64,000 nucleotides of DNA. It comes from Polyangiaceae bacterium. GTDB taxonomy: Bacteria > Myxococcota_A > Polyangia > Polyangiales > Polyangiaceae. Shown one piece after another: positions 48,702 through 57,390 of the stretch. Location: assembly GCA_016933275.1 (NCBI GenBank), contig JAFGBI010000108.1:39369-103368 (forward strand), given 5' to 3'. The notes under the pieces are model-generated. The model made no database searches, had not been told where the DNA came from, and saw nothing but the letters and a program-made list of their open reading frames with translations. A program made the position numbers and the translations under genes. The first letter of the stretch is position 1. Every line of letters starts with the position of its first letter.

Positions 48702-49571
48702 CTAGATCGAAAGAAGCCGCCGGAGACTGAGGAACGCTGCCCCCGCGCCAAGGAGCGCCCCGAGCACCACCATACCCGCCTGGGCGAGGATCGGTAGGAA
48801 GGTCGGCGTCATCCCTAGCATCGCCCCGAGTTGTCCGTCGAACTGGCTGCGGACGATGGCGTAGAGGAACCCGAGAACCGCCACCGCCACCGCCGCCCCG
48901 ATCGCGCCCTGAGCGGCGCCCTCGATGACGAACGGCCGTCGCACGAAGGCGTCCGTAGCCCCAACCAATTTGAGCACTTCGACCTCGATGTGACGACGCT
49001 GTAGGACGAGGCGAATCGTGGAGGACACCACGCTCACCACGGCCGCCAGCACGATGATGGCGAGAATCGCCGCCGCCGTCACGCCGCCGGCGAGGAGCGC
49101 ACCAAGGCGCTGACTCCAGGTGCCATAGGTTTCGACACGGTCGACCATGGGGAGCGCGGACAGCTGCTTTGCCACCATGTCCAGGCGGGCGGTCGCGTCG
49201 TCACCCTCTAGCCCCACCTCGAGAGAGGCTGGGAACGCCTCCGGGGGTAGGGCGGCGAGCACATCGTCAACGCGATCCGCCAGCAGCTCGCGCCGCGCGT
49301 CCGCGCTCGAGACGAACCGCACCGTGGTGACACCAGCCGTAGCCCTCAGTGCGCGCTCCACGGTACGCACCTGCTCCTCCGTCACCCCCGGATCGAGGTA
49401 CACCGATGCTCTGCCCGAACTGGCCCAGCGCGCGCGGATCCCCTGCACGTTGAAGACCACGAGCAGCGCCGCCGCCAAGCACACGAACGCAACCGCGACC
49501 GAGAAGATGCTGAGAAAGTGGAGCCGCCAGTCGTTGCGACCCCCACGCCAGGCACGATCGAGTGGAGTCAT
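48702..49571 (-). CDS. ftsX: Cell division protein FtsX
   Basis: 289 residues with four membrane segments: FSVAVAFVCLAAALLVVFNV, then AAAILAIIVLAAVVSVVSST, GAIGAAVAVAVLGFLYAIV, and QAGMVVLGALLGAGAAFLSL. A periplasmic domain of about 110 residues lies between the first two (ASVYLDPGVTEEQVRTVERA). The conserved cytoplasmic loop LRRHIEVEVLKLVGATDAFVR-like (read RRHIEVEVLKLVGATDAFVR) marks FtsX. With FtsE it forms the ABC-like complex that links division to peptidoglycan hydrolysis through EnvC. It follows ftsE by nine bases. Confidence 0.95.
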   Translation of the reverse strand: MTPLDRAWRGGRNDWRLHFLSIFSVAVAFVCLAAALLVVFNVQGIRARWASSGRASVYLDPGVTEEQVRTVERALRATAGVTTVRFVSSADARRELLADRVDDVLAALPPEAFPASLEVGLEGDDATARLDMVAKQLSALPMVDRVETYGTWSQRLGALLAGGVTAAAILAIIVLAAVVSVVSSTIRLVLQRRHIEVEVLKLVGATDAFVRRPFVIEGAAQGAIGAAVAVAVLGFLYAIVRSQFDGQLGAMLGMTPTFLPILAQAGMVVLGALLGAGAAFLSLRRLLSI

Positions 49572-49580
49572 GAAGGCCTC

Positions 49581-50369
49581 CTACGCGACATACAGATCGA
49601 TGTCCTCAAGCTCCTCCTCGAGGCCATCCGGCACGTCAGTCGCCTTGCCCTCGTCGAGGATGACGACACGACGCGGGCGCACGTCGAGCAGAGAGCGATC
49701 GTGCGTGGCGAAGAGCACCGTGACGCCCGTCTCGTGGATGTCCTCGAACAGCCCGAGAAGGTCCACGGCCAGCTGGGGATCGAGGTTCCCCGTTGGCTCA
49801 TCGGCGAGGACCAACGCCGGCTCACCGACGATCGCGCGCGCTACCGCAACTCGCTGCTGTTCGCCACCGGACAGGGTTCCCGCAAGGTCCTTGCCGCGAC
49901 CCGCCAGGCCCACACGCTCGAGAACCTCCCCAACCCGCGTCCGAATGATCCGCGGCGCGACGCCAAGCACTTCGAGCGGAACACCGACGTTCTCGAGCAC
50001 GCTCCAGTTCTGGACAAGCTTGAAGTCCTGGAACACGATCCCGATGTTGCGGCGAAGGTAGGGGATGCTGGCCGCCGAAAGACGACCGACCTCACGGCCC
50101 ATGAACAGGATCCGCCCGGCGTCCACCTGCTCCGCGGCATAGAGCAACCGGAGGAGGGTGCTCTTCCCAGCTCCGGATGGGCCCGTGATGAACACGAATT
50201 CCCCCCGCTGGATCTCGAGGTTGAGTCCGCGCAGCACCGGGGCGTCGGCGCGGTATGCCTTGTGGACCCCCTCGAAGACGAGGATCGGACGCTGCGCCGC
50301 GGTAACATCGAAACGGTTGCCCGCGCGGAGCGCTTGGCCGAAGGCCCGCTTGCCCGTCGGGGTATCCAT
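49581..50369 (-). CDS. ftsE: Cell division ATP-binding protein FtsE
   Basis: 262 residues from ATG 50369. The frame is open to 50714, but that extension is Arg-rich, overlaps the divergent formyltransferase gene and has no family match. ABC motifs are complete: Walker A TGPSGAGKST at about 62-71, Q-loop NIGIVFQDFKLVQNWSVLEN, signature LSGGEQQRVAVARA, Walker B ALVLADEPTGNLD and FATHDRSLL. The N-terminal ~25 residues precede the usual start of FtsE (IVFEGVHKAY-like). A ~28-residue acidic tail (DGLEEELEDIDLYVA) is longer than in E. coli. It is the first gene of ftsE-ftsX-envC. Confidence 0.95.
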   Translation of the reverse strand: MDTPTGKRAFGQALRAGNRFDVTAAQRPILVFEGVHKAYRADAPVLRGLNLEIQRGEFVFITGPSGAGKSTLLRLLYAAEQVDAGRILFMGREVGRLSAASIPYLRRNIGIVFQDFKLVQNWSVLENVGVPLEVLGVAPRIIRTRVGEVLERVGLAGRGKDLAGTLSGGEQQRVAVARAIVGEPALVLADEPTGNLDPQLAVDLLGLFEDIHETGVTVLFATHDRSLLDVRPRRVVILDEGKATDVPDGLEEELEDIDLYVA

Positions 50370-50532
50370 GGCACCCCGAGGTACCAGGGCGCCTTCCGAC
50401 CGAACAACTTTTCGGCGGTTGCCCTGCGAGCACGTCTGTCTCCATGATATGGGCCGGCGCCACGACCGGTCCTCGCCCGCGGACCCTTCGCGGGTGCCAT
50501 GAGCCCCCCAAGCAAGCGGGCCGGCACGCCCC

Positions 50533-51468
50533 ATGCGCATCGCGTACTTCGGACTCCCCCTGGGTGCCCTCCTCCTGGCAGAGGACGGACACGACGTCGC
50601 GTTGGCGGTGCTCGCGCCGGTACCCGCAGTCGGTGCCCGACGCCTCGCCCGCAGGATTGGGGAGGCGCGCGTCCTGACCGTTGATGTCGGCGGTACGTAT
50701 GCCGACCGAGTCACCGCGGAGTTGGCAGCGGTCGTTCCTGACCTGATCGTGTCCTGGTTCTGGACTCGACGCCTCCCGTGTTCCTGGATCGAGCGCGGTC
50801 GCCTGGGCGGAGTTGGCGTGCACCCGTCCCTCCTCCCACGCCATCGCGGGCCGAACCCGTACTTCTGGACAATCGATGTCGGTGACGAGACCAGTGGTGT
50901 CAGTGTTCATCGACTCGCGGCCGAGTACGACGTCGGTGACATCCTCGAGACGAGGACGCTTCCGGTCGGAGGCCGGAACGCGTGGCAGCTGGCTCGGGCG
51001 CTGGACCGTCCGAGCCTCGCGGCGCTCCGCAACACGGTGCGTCGCCTCGAACACGGCCTCGTGGCGGGCGTCCCGCAGGAGGAACGCGATGCGACATGGG
51101 CGCCCGAACCGTCCGGCGACGCACTCCGTGTCCGGTGGGCCTGGCCATCGGAACGCATCACGCGGAGGATTCGGGCGCTCGCGCCGGTGCCCGGTCTGGC
51201 TCTGGAGATTGGGGGTGTCCGCTGCTTCGTGGTGGGGGCAAAGCCGAGCGGGGAGGTGCCGGCAGAGCTCCTCCCCGGCGAAGCGGGACTCGCTCGCGAG
51301 GGGCCCCCTCGAGTCCTGGTTCGAACGGGCGACGGCGCGATCGCCCTCACCGCTGCGGTCATCGCTGGCAACGGCAACCCGGGTGAAGACGCGCGGATCG
51401 AAGCGGAAGAACTTGCTCGCCTCATCTTCGGTCGTCGAGTGTTAGACTCCGCGAGTGGAGGCCACTGA
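50533..51468 (+). CDS. Formyltransferase-family protein
   Basis: 311 residues, similar to methionyl-tRNA formyltransferase and related folate enzymes. The hallmark loop is GVGVHPSLLPRHRGPNPYFW, followed by DETSGVSVHRLAAEYDVGDIL. In Fmt the catalytic triad is Asn-His-Asp: here His (VHPSLLP) and Asp (YDVGDIL) are kept but the Asn position two before His is Gly, a form seen in other formyltransferase subgroups. The C-terminal part (about 200-300) corresponds to the small OB-like domain (ALEIGGVRCFVVGAKPS). It is followed without a gap by the PilZ gene (TGA then ATG). True fmt may lie elsewhere; the substrate is uncertain. Confidence 0.75.
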   Translation: MRIAYFGLPLGALLLAEDGHDVALAVLAPVPAVGARRLARRIGEARVLTVDVGGTYADRVTAELAAVVPDLIVSWFWTRRLPCSWIERGRLGGVGVHPSLLPRHRGPNPYFWTIDVGDETSGVSVHRLAAEYDVGDILETRTLPVGGRNAWQLARALDRPSLAALRNTVRRLEHGLVAGVPQEERDATWAPEPSGDALRVRWAWPSERITRRIRALAPVPGLALEIGGVRCFVVGAKPSGEVPAELLPGEAGLAREGPPRVLVRTGDGAIALTAAVIAGNGNPGEDARIEAEELARLIFGRRVLDSASGGH

Positions 51469-53028
51469 ATGAGCGACCCCGTTACCGCTGCCCGCGCCGC
51501 CCGTGAGAACCTCTCCAGAGGCCTGAGCGCACTCCAAACTCCGGGAGCTCCCGCCGTGTTGATGAACGTGGCGGAACCCATCGCCGCCGCAATGGGTGCG
51601 CTGCATCGCATAGAAGTCACGCAAGGAGCTGCAATCGGCGAAGCCGCGCCCCTGGCGCTGGCCGCGGTACGCCGCGCGTTGGCCACCCTACAGGAGCATC
51701 TAGACTTGCACCCGGCGGTGGACCCGGCGCTAGAGGCCGTCGCGAGTTCCCTTTCGCTCGTCCATGGCCTCGCGCAGCAGGCAAACTCCCTCGCCGCCGC
51801 ACCACCCGCGGCCCCCCTACCACAGGTGACGACCGCCACCCTGCCTCAGGCGGGCCCAGCCGGCGCCGCTCCACGACCGGCGCCGGCCGCGGCCACCGAG
51901 CAGCCACTACCCGCGATGGCGCCTCAGCCGCCGACAGCAGGCGGGATACCGATCTGGGGCCAACCATCCGCCGCCATCGGCGCCGGCACCCTGCCGATCT
52001 CACCTGCCCAACCCGTCCGGCAGGAGCCGGTGGCTCCGCAACCGGCTCAGCCTCAGCCGCATCCCCAGCCGGTCCTTGGTGGATGGGGAGAGGCCCCAGC
52101 CCCCAACCCGCGGCCCGCGGCCGGTGGCTGGGGCCAACCGCCACCGGCCCCCAACCCGCAACCTGCGACCGGCGGCTGGGGCCAACCACCGCCGGCTCCC
52201 AGCCCGCAGCCCGCGGCTGCCGACTGGCCCCAGCCTGGGGCTCAGCCGCGGCCGTCACCCGGTGATTGGTCGCCACCCCAGCCGGCTCACCAGCCCCAAC
52301 CTCAGCTCCAACCTCAGTTCCAACCAACGTTCCAGCCCCAACCGGCAGCGAGCGACTGGCAGGGGTCCCAGCCCCATCGGGAACCCCATCCACCGCAGGC
52401 GCAGGTCAGCCCTGGTGGTTGGCCAGGCCCAACCACACCCGCGGGACAGCAGGGACACCCGGCCGCCGCGGCGACTAGCCCGGAGCCGAGACCCAACCCG
52501 CCTGCCCAGATGGCCCCCTCGCCGACGCCCAATGTCGCCTGGCCAGCCCCGGTTCCAGCAGCTGCCCCGCCCCCCGCCCCTCAGCCGTCGCCAGCGTGGA
52601 GCGCCTTGCAGAGTCCCGGAACAGAACCCACCAAAGCTAGCATAGTCCGTCCCGACGGTAAGGCCCAGCCAACCCCGCCAGTAGATACGGGCAAGCTCGT
52701 CGTGGTCGACGCGAGCCTCGGTGCCCACAGCGCCACCAATTTCTACAAGGGACTCAGTGGCAACGATGTCATCGACTCCGGAGGGATCTTCGTCGCCACC
52801 TACCAGATCCCAGAGCTCGGACAGCAGGTGCTGCTCAAGGTCGCGCTGCCCGGTGGATACGAGTTCGAGGCACGCGGCATCGTCCGCTGGACCCGCGACG
52901 CTCCGGACTCGGGTGGCCTGGCACCGCCGGGATTTGGAGCACAATTCACCGAAATCTCCCCTGAAGGCCGCCAGCTCGTGTACCGCTACGTGCGAAATCG
53001 CGAGCCGTTGTTCCACGACGATCTGTGA
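51469..53028 (+). CDS. PilZ-domain protein with proline-rich tandem repeat
   Basis: 519 residues. Residues 1-110 are helical (ENLSRGLSALQTPGAPAVLM, then ALAAVRRALATLQEHLDLHP). The middle 270 residues are rich in Pro, Gln, Ala, Gly and Trp and contain a tandem repeat of about 16 residues, GGWGQPPPAPNPQPAT, in three or four copies near 203-260. The C-terminal ~110 residues match the Myxococcus-type PilZ family (TIGR02266-like): SGGIFVATYQIPELGQQVLL, FEARGIVRWTRDAPDSGGLA, and GFGAQFTEISPEGRQLV. These PilZ domains often lack the RxxxR c-di-GMP motif and I do not see one. Start is directly after the previous stop; the stop overlaps the next gene's GTG. Confidence 0.85.
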   Translation: MSDPVTAARAARENLSRGLSALQTPGAPAVLMNVAEPIAAAMGALHRIEVTQGAAIGEAAPLALAAVRRALATLQEHLDLHPAVDPALEAVASSLSLVHGLAQQANSLAAAPPAAPLPQVTTATLPQAGPAGAAPRPAPAAATEQPLPAMAPQPPTAGGIPIWGQPSAAIGAGTLPISPAQPVRQEPVAPQPAQPQPHPQPVLGGWGEAPAPNPRPAAGGWGQPPPAPNPQPATGGWGQPPPAPSPQPAAADWPQPGAQPRPSPGDWSPPQPAHQPQPQLQPQFQPTFQPQPAASDWQGSQPHREPHPPQAQVSPGGWPGPTTPAGQQGHPAAAATSPEPRPNPPAQMAPSPTPNVAWPAPVPAAAPPPAPQPSPAWSALQSPGTEPTKASIVRPDGKAQPTPPVDTGKLVVVDASLGAHSATNFYKGLSGNDVIDSGGIFVATYQIPELGQQVLLKVALPGGYEFEARGIVRWTRDAPDSGGLAPPGFGAQFTEISPEGRQLVYRYVRNREPLFHDDL

Positions 53029-55985
53029 ACCGGGCGGCCAAGCTCCTGCTTGCCAGCGTGCTCGTTGCCTTCGCGGTGCTGAGCGGCGCGTCGCATGCGT
53101 TCGCGGGCGACCCCTACATCGACTGGTACACCATCGAGACCCCGCGGTACCATATCCACTATCATGGCGGACTGGAACGTCACGCACAGCGCCTCGCGAA
53201 CCTGACGGAGGCAATCGGTGAGCGCCTCGAGCGCGAGATGCGGTGGCACCCGCAACACGTCACCCACGTCATCATCACGGACGACACCGACGACGCCAAC
53301 GGGTCCGCCACCGTTCGTCCCCACGAGCTCGTGCGTCTCTACGCGACTGCGCCAGACGACATGTCCGCGCTCGGGGACTACGACGAGTGGCTCTCGCTGC
53401 TCTTCACGCACGAGAACTCGCACATCCTGCACATCGGCAACACGACCGGACTTCCCGCCGTCTTGAACGTGCTGCTCGGTCGCACCTACACCCCGAACCA
53501 GATCCAACCGAAATGGATCATCGAGGGCTGGGCGGTGTACCTCGAGACCAAGTTCACCTCTGGAGGACGGCTTCGTTCTTCGTTGTTCGACATGTATCTG
53601 CGCACCGACGCGCTCGAGGGGCGCATCCTACCGATCGACCAGATCAGCAGCGACCCGCGCCGCTGGCCGGGGGGTACGGTCTGGTACCTCTACGGCGGCA
53701 AGTTCATCGAGTGGATCTCGAACACGTTCGGGGAAGACACGATGCCAGCGGTGTCCGCCTACTACGGACGCCACATCCTTGCCTGGGGGATCAACCGTGC
53801 GATCCGTCATGCGTCGGGACGCACGTACCCCGAGCTATGGAAGGGTTGGATCCGACACGTCGAGCGCGAGGCGGCGGCTACGTCCGCCGCCGTTCGTTCC
53901 CGCGGTTTGCGGGAGGGAACCCGTCTCACTTTCCTCGGGCGCGGCGTGGCTTCGCCCAGATGGGTACCGCTAGCTGGGCGCCGCGGGCTCGCGGAGGAGA
54001 TCCTATTTTTTGCGGACGATGGGGACCATCCAGCGGGACTCTATCGCCTCGCGCTGGCCGGTCGAGACCAAGCAGCCGGCAAACCACAGCTGGTCGCTCG
54101 AGCCATCAATCCCACCGCTGCGTTCGGCCCCGAGGGCGACCTCGTCTACTCGACGACGGCGCCATCCGCGCGTCACTACTTCTTCAGTGACCTCATGCGC
54201 GTCCGGCGGGGGTTGCAGGCGCCGCGGGGAACCGAGAGCAGCCTCGAACGCCTCACCATCGGGAGACGAGCACGCGAACCAGATATGAGCCCGGACGGAC
54301 GCCACGTCGTGTACACGACCAATCGGACCGGCACGACCACGCTGCGCATCGCCGACTTCGACGCCACCAACGCGCTCACCAACGAACGCGCGCTGGTGCC
54401 GAGCGCGCGCTTCGAGCAGGTCTTCACTCCCCGCTTTTCTCCGGACGGGCGCCATGTCGCCTACAGCGTATGGACGGAGGGAGGCTACCGGGACATCCGG
54501 GTGGTCGAGGTCGGGACCGGCCGCTTCTTCGAGCTCTTCCATGACCGAGCCGCGGAACAGCAGCCGACTTGGACGCCGGATGGTCGAATGCTCCTCTTCG
54601 CTTCGGACCGGTCCGGCATCCCGAACATCTACGCGTTCGATCTAGCTACCCGCCACCTCTGGCAGGTCACCAATGTGCTCACGGGTGCCTACATGCCCGA
54701 GGTCTCGGACGATGGCAAGACGCTCTTCTACGCTGGCTACACGTCGCGTGGCTTCGACATCTACTCGCTCCCCCTCGATCGGACGCGCTTCCTGCCTGCC
54801 CTTCCCTACGTCGACCGCCGCCCAAGCCCACAGCCGCAGCCCGAGCTCGCCCGCTGGCCCGTGCGGCCCTATCGCCCGATCGAGACCCTCCGACCGCGAG
54901 CCTACACGCTGAGCATCGGCCCTGGAACCTTCGGCAACGCGCTCCTCTTGACTACGACTGGCAATGACGCTGCCGGCCTCCACGCGGTGTCGGGCGCAAT
55001 CTCCGTGGATGACGAGGAAGGCCTGACGAACGGGGTACTCGACTACGCGTATGCTGGGCTCCCGGTCGTGTGGCGAGCGCGGTTCTCGCGGCGGAAGGCA
55101 CCCCGCCAGGACTATGCGTATGGTGACTCGCGCCGGCGCTTCGTCGAGGTATCCACCGGGATCACGACGGGACTGACCTACTCGCTCCCCCGCGCGTTCG
55201 ATGCGCAGGAGCTCGCGCTAAGCTACAGCGCACAGTTTCTCGAGGCGGATCTACCCGTGGGCACGGTGGCGGATCCTTACGCAACCGTCACCCAGGATCC
55301 ATATCGAGGTTTCTTCGCCCTCCTCCACGCCGGATACTCCTACAGCAACGTGACGCGCCAGCTCTACTCGATCGGGGGGGAGCGGGGATTCGCGGCCAGC
55401 CTGGGTGGTGACCTTGCGGGTGACGCTACGGGCAGCGAATCCTCGCTCGTGGCGATCTCCGGCCGCGTGCGCGACTATCTCCCTCTCCCGTGGGGCCGCC
55501 ACCACGTGCTCGCCCTCGCCTTCTCTGGGGGAGCCTCCGGAGGTGACTATGCGCGCCGCGGGCTCTACTACACCGGGGGATTCGTCGACGTTCCTTTCCT
55601 GGATGCGTTCCGTGATGGGGTGTCGGCCGGAGCGTTCGTCCTCCGCGGCTACGAGCCAACACAGTTCGTCGGGTCTCGGTTCCTCCTCGCCAACGCCGAG
55701 TACCGCGCACCAATCGTCTACCTCGACCGCGGCATCAGTACCCTGCCGGTGTTCCTGCGCAGCATCTCCGCCGCGGCCTTCGCCGACTACGGAGGGGCGT
55801 TCGCTGAACTAGACCGCGATCATCCCCTCGACGCTCTGCAGCTCGGCCTCGGTGGTGAGCTCTGGTTCGACGTCACCATTGGGTACATCGCCAATGCGAA
55901 CCTCCGCGTGGGCTACGCTCGAGGCACCGACAGCTCCGCCATCCACGGTGGGCAGAAGTACGTCGTCGTCGCGTCCGGGTTCTGA
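53025..55985 (+). CDS. Secreted metalloprotease / TolB-like propeller / outer-membrane barrel protein
   Basis: 986 residues from GTG 53025, overlapping the PilZ stop. Signal: LLLASVLVAFAVLSGASHAFA. Module 1 (about 30-270) is a gluzincin-type metallopeptidase: HENSH at 129-133 in LLFTHENSHILHIG is an HExxH motif, and E167 in IIEGWAVYLE is the likely third zinc ligand. Module 2 (about 300-610) is a TolB/PD40-like beta-propeller (EPDMSPDGRHVVYTTNRTGT, FTPRFSPDGRHVAYSVWTEG, QQPTWTPDGRMLLFASDRSG). Module 3 (about 640-986) looks like a barrel with alternating strands and ends in VVVASGF, a typical outer-membrane C-terminal Phe. It would be anchored in the outer membrane with protease and propeller in the periplasm or on the surface. 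Confidence 0.85.
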   Translation: MNRAAKLLLASVLVAFAVLSGASHAFAGDPYIDWYTIETPRYHIHYHGGLERHAQRLANLTEAIGERLEREMRWHPQHVTHVIITDDTDDANGSATVRPHELVRLYATAPDDMSALGDYDEWLSLLFTHENSHILHIGNTTGLPAVLNVLLGRTYTPNQIQPKWIIEGWAVYLETKFTSGGRLRSSLFDMYLRTDALEGRILPIDQISSDPRRWPGGTVWYLYGGKFIEWISNTFGEDTMPAVSAYYGRHILAWGINRAIRHASGRTYPELWKGWIRHVEREAAATSAAVRSRGLREGTRLTFLGRGVASPRWVPLAGRRGLAEEILFFADDGDHPAGLYRLALAGRDQAAGKPQLVARAINPTAAFGPEGDLVYSTTAPSARHYFFSDLMRVRRGLQAPRGTESSLERLTIGRRAREPDMSPDGRHVVYTTNRTGTTTLRIADFDATNALTNERALVPSARFEQVFTPRFSPDGRHVAYSVWTEGGYRDIRVVEVGTGRFFELFHDRAAEQQPTWTPDGRMLLFASDRSGIPNIYAFDLATRHLWQVTNVLTGAYMPEVSDDGKTLFYAGYTSRGFDIYSLPLDRTRFLPALPYVDRRPSPQPQPELARWPVRPYRPIETLRPRAYTLSIGPGTFGNALLLTTTGNDAAGLHAVSGAISVDDEEGLTNGVLDYAYAGLPVVWRARFSRRKAPRQDYAYGDSRRRFVEVSTGITTGLTYSLPRAFDAQELALSYSAQFLEADLPVGTVADPYATVTQDPYRGFFALLHAGYSYSNVTRQLYSIGGERGFAASLGGDLAGDATGSESSLVAISGRVRDYLPLPWGRHHVLALAFSGGASGGDYARRGLYYTGGFVDVPFLDAFRDGVSAGAFVLRGYEPTQFVGSRFLLANAEYRAPIVYLDRGISTLPVFLRSISAAAFADYGGAFAELDRDHPLDALQLGLGGELWFDVTIGYIANANLRVGYARGTDSSAIHGGQKYVVVASGF

Positions 55986-56057
55986 TCCGCGGCCAGGCAC
56001 CGCCCCCGGTCCAGTTACTTGGCCGCGGGGCTGAACCTCCGGTAGAGGTGGTCCGTC

Positions 56058-56588
56058 ATGGCGAAGCCAGAGAAGCGGGGCGGACGGGGATTGGGGAGGC
56101 GGTCTGGCTCTTGGCTGGTCGCCTCCGGGATCGCCTGGGCCCTCGCGGGCTGCTTCGCACCCCCCTCCAATGCGCAGAAGGTCAACGACGCAGCCCGCGA
56201 CCTCAACCTGGCCGCTCGCTTCGGCAACTTGGAGGCGGCAGCCGCGTTGGCTGCACCCGCGGTGCGCAGTGATTTCCTCGCTCGTCGAGCGCTCTGGGGT
56301 GACGAGATCCGCATTCTCGACGTGGAGCTCGTCGACCTACGCATGGAAGCTGAAGGCGTTCGAGCGTTCGTCGAGGTCAACGTGTCGTGGATGCGCACGA
56401 GCGAGAGCAACCTCCGCACGACCCGCATCGCTCAAGTTTGGCGAGAGCGCGATGGCGATTGGCTCCTCACGGCAGAGGAGCGAGTCGCCGGGGATGTCGG
56501 GATCTTCGGAGAACCCGTCGAGGTGCTGCGGCCAGCAGCAGAACCGAGACAGTTCGAGACCCGCCGCCTCAAGGCCTTGGTCGAGTAG
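56058..56588 (+). CDS. Predicted lipoprotein, small
   Basis: 176 residues from ATG 56058. After a basic start the signal VASGIAWALAGC has lipobox LAGC. The mature part is a compact alpha/beta domain: LNLAARFGNLEAAAALAAPA, RILDVELVDLRMEAEGVRAF, VEVNVSWMRTSESNLRTTRI, and QVWRERDGDWLLTAEERV, similar in layout to NTF2/SnoaL-like folds with a conserved VSWM...W pattern. No catalytic site is visible. It is 72 bases after the metalloprotease gene and may be in the same transcript. Confidence 0.75.
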   Translation: MAKPEKRGGRGLGRRSGSWLVASGIAWALAGCFAPPSNAQKVNDAARDLNLAARFGNLEAAAALAAPAVRSDFLARRALWGDEIRILDVELVDLRMEAEGVRAFVEVNVSWMRTSESNLRTTRIAQVWRERDGDWLLTAEERVAGDVGIFGEPVEVLRPAAEPRQFETRRLKALVE

Positions 56589-56731
56589 TCCCGGCACCAA
56601 GCCGCGACGGATTGCAGAAGACCACCCCGAGACCTGGAGAGGCGAAACACCTCACGTCCTCGCCGCCCGCTTGCCAAGGCACGCTGGCTCACGCCGTAGG
56701 CCAGCGCGAACCAGCGGCGATGATTGCTGCG

Positions 56732-56941
56732 CTAGTTCTTCTGCAGTTCCTGCCCGTTGGCGTCGGGGAGCTTGTTGAGCACGATCATGATGAAGTCATA
56801 GATCGCCCAGATGCCAAGACCGCCGCACGTCAGGAGCTTGGCGATGCCAAGACCTGTGTAGCCAAGATAGAAACGGTCAGCGCCGAAGTATCCGAGAAAT
56901 AACGACAACAGCAGCGCGACCATCCAGCTCTTCTTTTCCAT
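56732..56941 (-). CDS. TM2-domain membrane protein
   Basis: 69 residues from ATG 56941, with GGGAGGA six bases upstream. The TM2 pattern is clear: KSWMVALLLSLFLGYFGADR, FYLGYTGLGIAKLLTCGGLG and IWAIYDFIMIVLNKLPDANG, giving two short membrane helices around a DRFYLG turn. Function is unknown in bacteria. Confidence 0.9.
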   Translation of the reverse strand: MEKKSWMVALLLSLFLGYFGADRFYLGYTGLGIAKLLTCGGLGIWAIYDFIMIVLNKLPDANGQELQKN

Positions 56942-57085
56942 GATCTGTCCTCCCTAGGGAACGAAACGATAGCTGGCCCTGCGTCGAACGCCTAGTCCTT
57001 GCCGACTCCCTCGTCGACTGGATCACGGGTCAGGCTGCCGACCGCGACGAAGCCCTGGAGCACCGATCAGGTTGCCAACAGCAAC

Positions 57086-57138
57086 GGCAGCGCTGAAAAC
57101 GCGTCCACGCGAGGCGAGGACGCTTTGCCAGCGCTGCC
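57086..57138. other. Two-tier hairpin in the intergenic region
   Basis: GGCAGCGCTG (57086-57095) pairs exactly with CAGCGCTGCC (57129-57138); inside it GCGTCC (57101-57106) pairs with GGACGC (57118-57123). The layout (10-bp outer stem, internal loop, 6-bp inner stem) is like a structured RNA or a terminator without a T-run. Confidence 0.5.
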
Positions 57139-57176
57139 TCTGGTAAGGTCTGCTGCCGGTTCGGTGCTCTAGGTCA

Positions 57177-57210
57177 TTGATTTGACGCAGCAATCAACCT
57201 GATTGCTGCT
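57177..57210. repeat. 34-bp dispersed repeat, copy 2 (inverted)
   Basis: Exact reverse complement of 46433-46466, with the same internal dyad GCAGCAATCA/TGATTGCTGC. The copies are 10.7 kb apart and enclose the region with ftsE-ftsX-envC and the 50.5-56 kb operon. Confidence 0.85.
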
Positions 57211-57390
57211 CTCAAGGACAGCTCCTGCGCCAATGGGCGCCAGAGAAGCAGCGACATGCTCCAGGGCTCCTCGATGGAGGTCTGGTCGACGATCGATGGT
57301 CAGGGTCCCTCGCGCCGATCCACCGGATCGCTGCTCCACGACCCAGGACGAACGCGGGCGCGCCGAAGCATCACCGCACGTCGCAGTGCG

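Larger units (their letters stand above)
56942..57390. other. Repeat-bearing intergenic region
   Basis: 449 bases without a supported gene. It contains the hairpin at 57086-57138 and copy 2 of the 34-bp repeat at 57177-57210. Open plus frames from 57203 and 57256 have no recognisable product and overlap the small gene at 57391 antisense. Confidence 0.5.

Noticed and set aside
46433..57210. Composite transposon or IS bounded by the 34-bp inverted repeats
   Set aside because: No transposase or integrase lies between them and the interior holds conserved division genes; no target-site duplication was seen.
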